A model generated the notes under the pieces. It searched no databases. It had not been told where the DNA came from and saw only the letters and a program-made list of their open reading frames with translations. The translations under genes and the position numbers were made by a program. Positions 6,385 to 6,845 of a stretch of 6,845 nt of DNA are shown here, piece by piece. The DNA is from Candidatus Methanoplasma sp. (GTDB lineage Archaea > Thermoplasmatota > Thermoplasmata > Methanomassiliicoccales > Methanomethylophilaceae): contig JAISPV010000114.1 in assembly GCA_031274665.1 (NCBI GenBank), forward strand, positions 1 through 6,845. Direction: 5' to 3'. Within the stretch, counting starts at the first letter, position 1; each line of letters starts with the position of its first letter.

Positions 6385-6845
6385 TTTTTCCTCCTCCTTA
6401 TTTTATCCCAAAAGGATCCTTTTTCTGTCCTTTCGGTTTCCTCCTTTCTGCGGTCCTCACACGCTTTGCAGTGGCAGACCTCATCTTCGTCATCATGGTC
6501 ATGGTCGTGATGACCGTGGTCATCATGGCCGTGGCCGTGGTGGCCGTGGTCATGGTCAGAGTGACCATGCTGGTGGTGATGGTGGTTCTCCAGGTGGTAG
6601 TCTATACCGCTGGCCTCCAATGCATCCACCATAACATGTTCCAACGCGTGGGAATCGACGTCGAGCACTGCGGACATGAAGCTGAAATCAACCCTTTCCT
6701 TCGGAGGGAGGGTACCGTGCTGTTCGACGCCGTTGTCCAGATCCGTGAGGTTGAAGGTCATTCCCTTTCCCTCCGAATCGTATACGGCCGCTTTTATGTG
6801 TCCAAGCAGTGAACCGGATTCCTTCACTACCCACCTGCCTGTGGT
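6381..6845 (-). CDS. His/Asp-rich putative metal-binding protein, co-operonic with ramA (start uncertain, may extend beyond window)
   Basis: The frame is open to the window edge. A GTG at 6827-6825 preceded by AGGTG (6836-6832) could be the start, giving 148 residues, but upstream codons (T-T-G-R-W-V-V) read as plausible protein, so the gene may begin outside. Numbering from that GTG, residues 1-80 form a small domain with GHIKAAVYD and VDFSFMSAVLDVDSHALEHVMVDAL that I do not recognise. Residues 82-111 contain 17 histidines mixed with Asp and Gly, then an acidic patch and C118-x-C120-x2-C123, and a basic tail GSFWDKIRRRKK. Such tracts bind Ni, Co, Zn or Cu in metallochaperones (HypB, SlyD, CobW types), but no GTPase or FKBP motif is visible. 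There is no signal peptide in the visible part, so it is probably cytoplasmic. The 4-bp overlap with ramA suggests a role linked to corrinoid activation or metal supply; this is inference. Confidence 0.78.
   Translation of the reverse strand, partial: TTGRWVVKESGSLLGHIKAAVYDSEGKGMTFNLTDLDNGVEQHGTLPPKERVDFSFMSAVLDVDSHALEHVMVDALEASGIDYHLENHHHHQHGHSDHDHGHHGHGHDDHGHHDHDHDDEDEVCHCKACEDRRKEETERTEKGSFWDKIRRRKK
6390..6397 (-). promoter_or_regulatory. Strong Shine-Dalgarno site of ramA inside the upstream gene
   Basis: On the minus strand GGAGGAGG ends 5 nt before ATG 6384. The same bases encode part of the Arg-Arg-Arg run at the C-terminus of the upstream protein, whose TGA overlaps the ramA ATG (ATGA at 6384-6381). 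This fixes the ramA start and indicates translational coupling. Confidence 0.85.
6495..6584 (-). repeat. Low-complexity His/Asp/Gly codon tract
   Basis: An in-frame degenerate tract of CAT/CAC, GAT/GAC and GGT/GGC codons encoding about 30 residues, 17 of them His. On the plus strand it reads as repeated GTGGTCATGG-like units. It can expand or contract by slippage without breaking the frame, so its length may vary between strains. Confidence 0.75.

Noticed and set aside
4978..6510. A 510-codon open frame on the plus strand opposite ramA
   Set aside because: It is antisense to ramA, which has unmistakable activase and iron-sulfur motifs. The translation has no recognisable domain and is rich in His, Arg and Val in the manner of an antisense shadow.
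6264..6812. A plus-strand frame with a long Val/Met-rich stretch resembling a transmembrane helix
   Set aside because: CAT and CAC histidine codons read backwards as ATG and GTG, so the hydrophobic run is the mirror of the His tract in the minus-strand gene.

Overview
The window looks like chromosome from a methylotrophic methanogenic archaeon, most plausibly of the Methanomassiliicoccales (gut or rumen type). The main evidence is a full-length RamA, the ATP-dependent activase of methylamine-methyltransferase corrinoid proteins. Supporting signs are TATA-box promoters with very short leaders, a GTGATC-type ribosome-binding site, T-run terminators, and the absence of TAG among all eight gene stops. 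The order-level assignment is inference; Methanosarcinales is the main alternative.

Layout. (1) Positions 1-396 (+) hold the 3' part of a NimA-like, pyridoxamine-oxidase-fold flavoprotein gene cut by the window edge. (2) Positions 417-1629 (-) hold two genes pointing left: an alpha/beta hydrolase, then a small cysteine-rich protein that appears to have its own leaderless promoter. (3) Positions 1630-1800 are a divergent promoter region. (4) Positions 1801-4599 (+) form a compact three-gene ABC importer operon of the nitrate/sulfonate/taurine (SsuABC/TauABC) type: membrane-anchored substrate-binding protein, permease and ATPase. The first two genes are 4 bp apart and the last two overlap by 4 bp. 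(5) Positions 4600-4770 are a convergent intergenic region with T-runs and small hairpins, probably the terminators of both flanking operons. (6) Positions 4771-6845 (-) hold a His/Asp-rich putative metal-binding protein, possibly incomplete at the window edge, overlapping ramA by 4 bp (ATGA).

How the genes may work together. RamA keeps the cobalt of methyltransferase corrinoid proteins in the Co(I) state so that methylamines can feed methanogenesis. The His-rich protein is translationally coupled to ramA, so metal supply, storage or iron-sulfur/corrinoid support is a reasonable guess but is not shown. The ABC importer resembles sulfonate importers. In a lineage where some members need external coenzyme M (a sulfonate), coenzyme M uptake is an attractive hypothesis; the sequence does not fix the substrate.

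The most unusual observation is that the substrate-binding protein appears circularly permuted. The segment that normally opens this fold (lobe I, through the GAPP motif) sits at the C-terminus after a Gly/Ser-rich linker, and the protein begins at the usual lobe I to lobe II crossover. No CRISPR array, tRNA, rRNA, insertion sequence or phage gene was seen.
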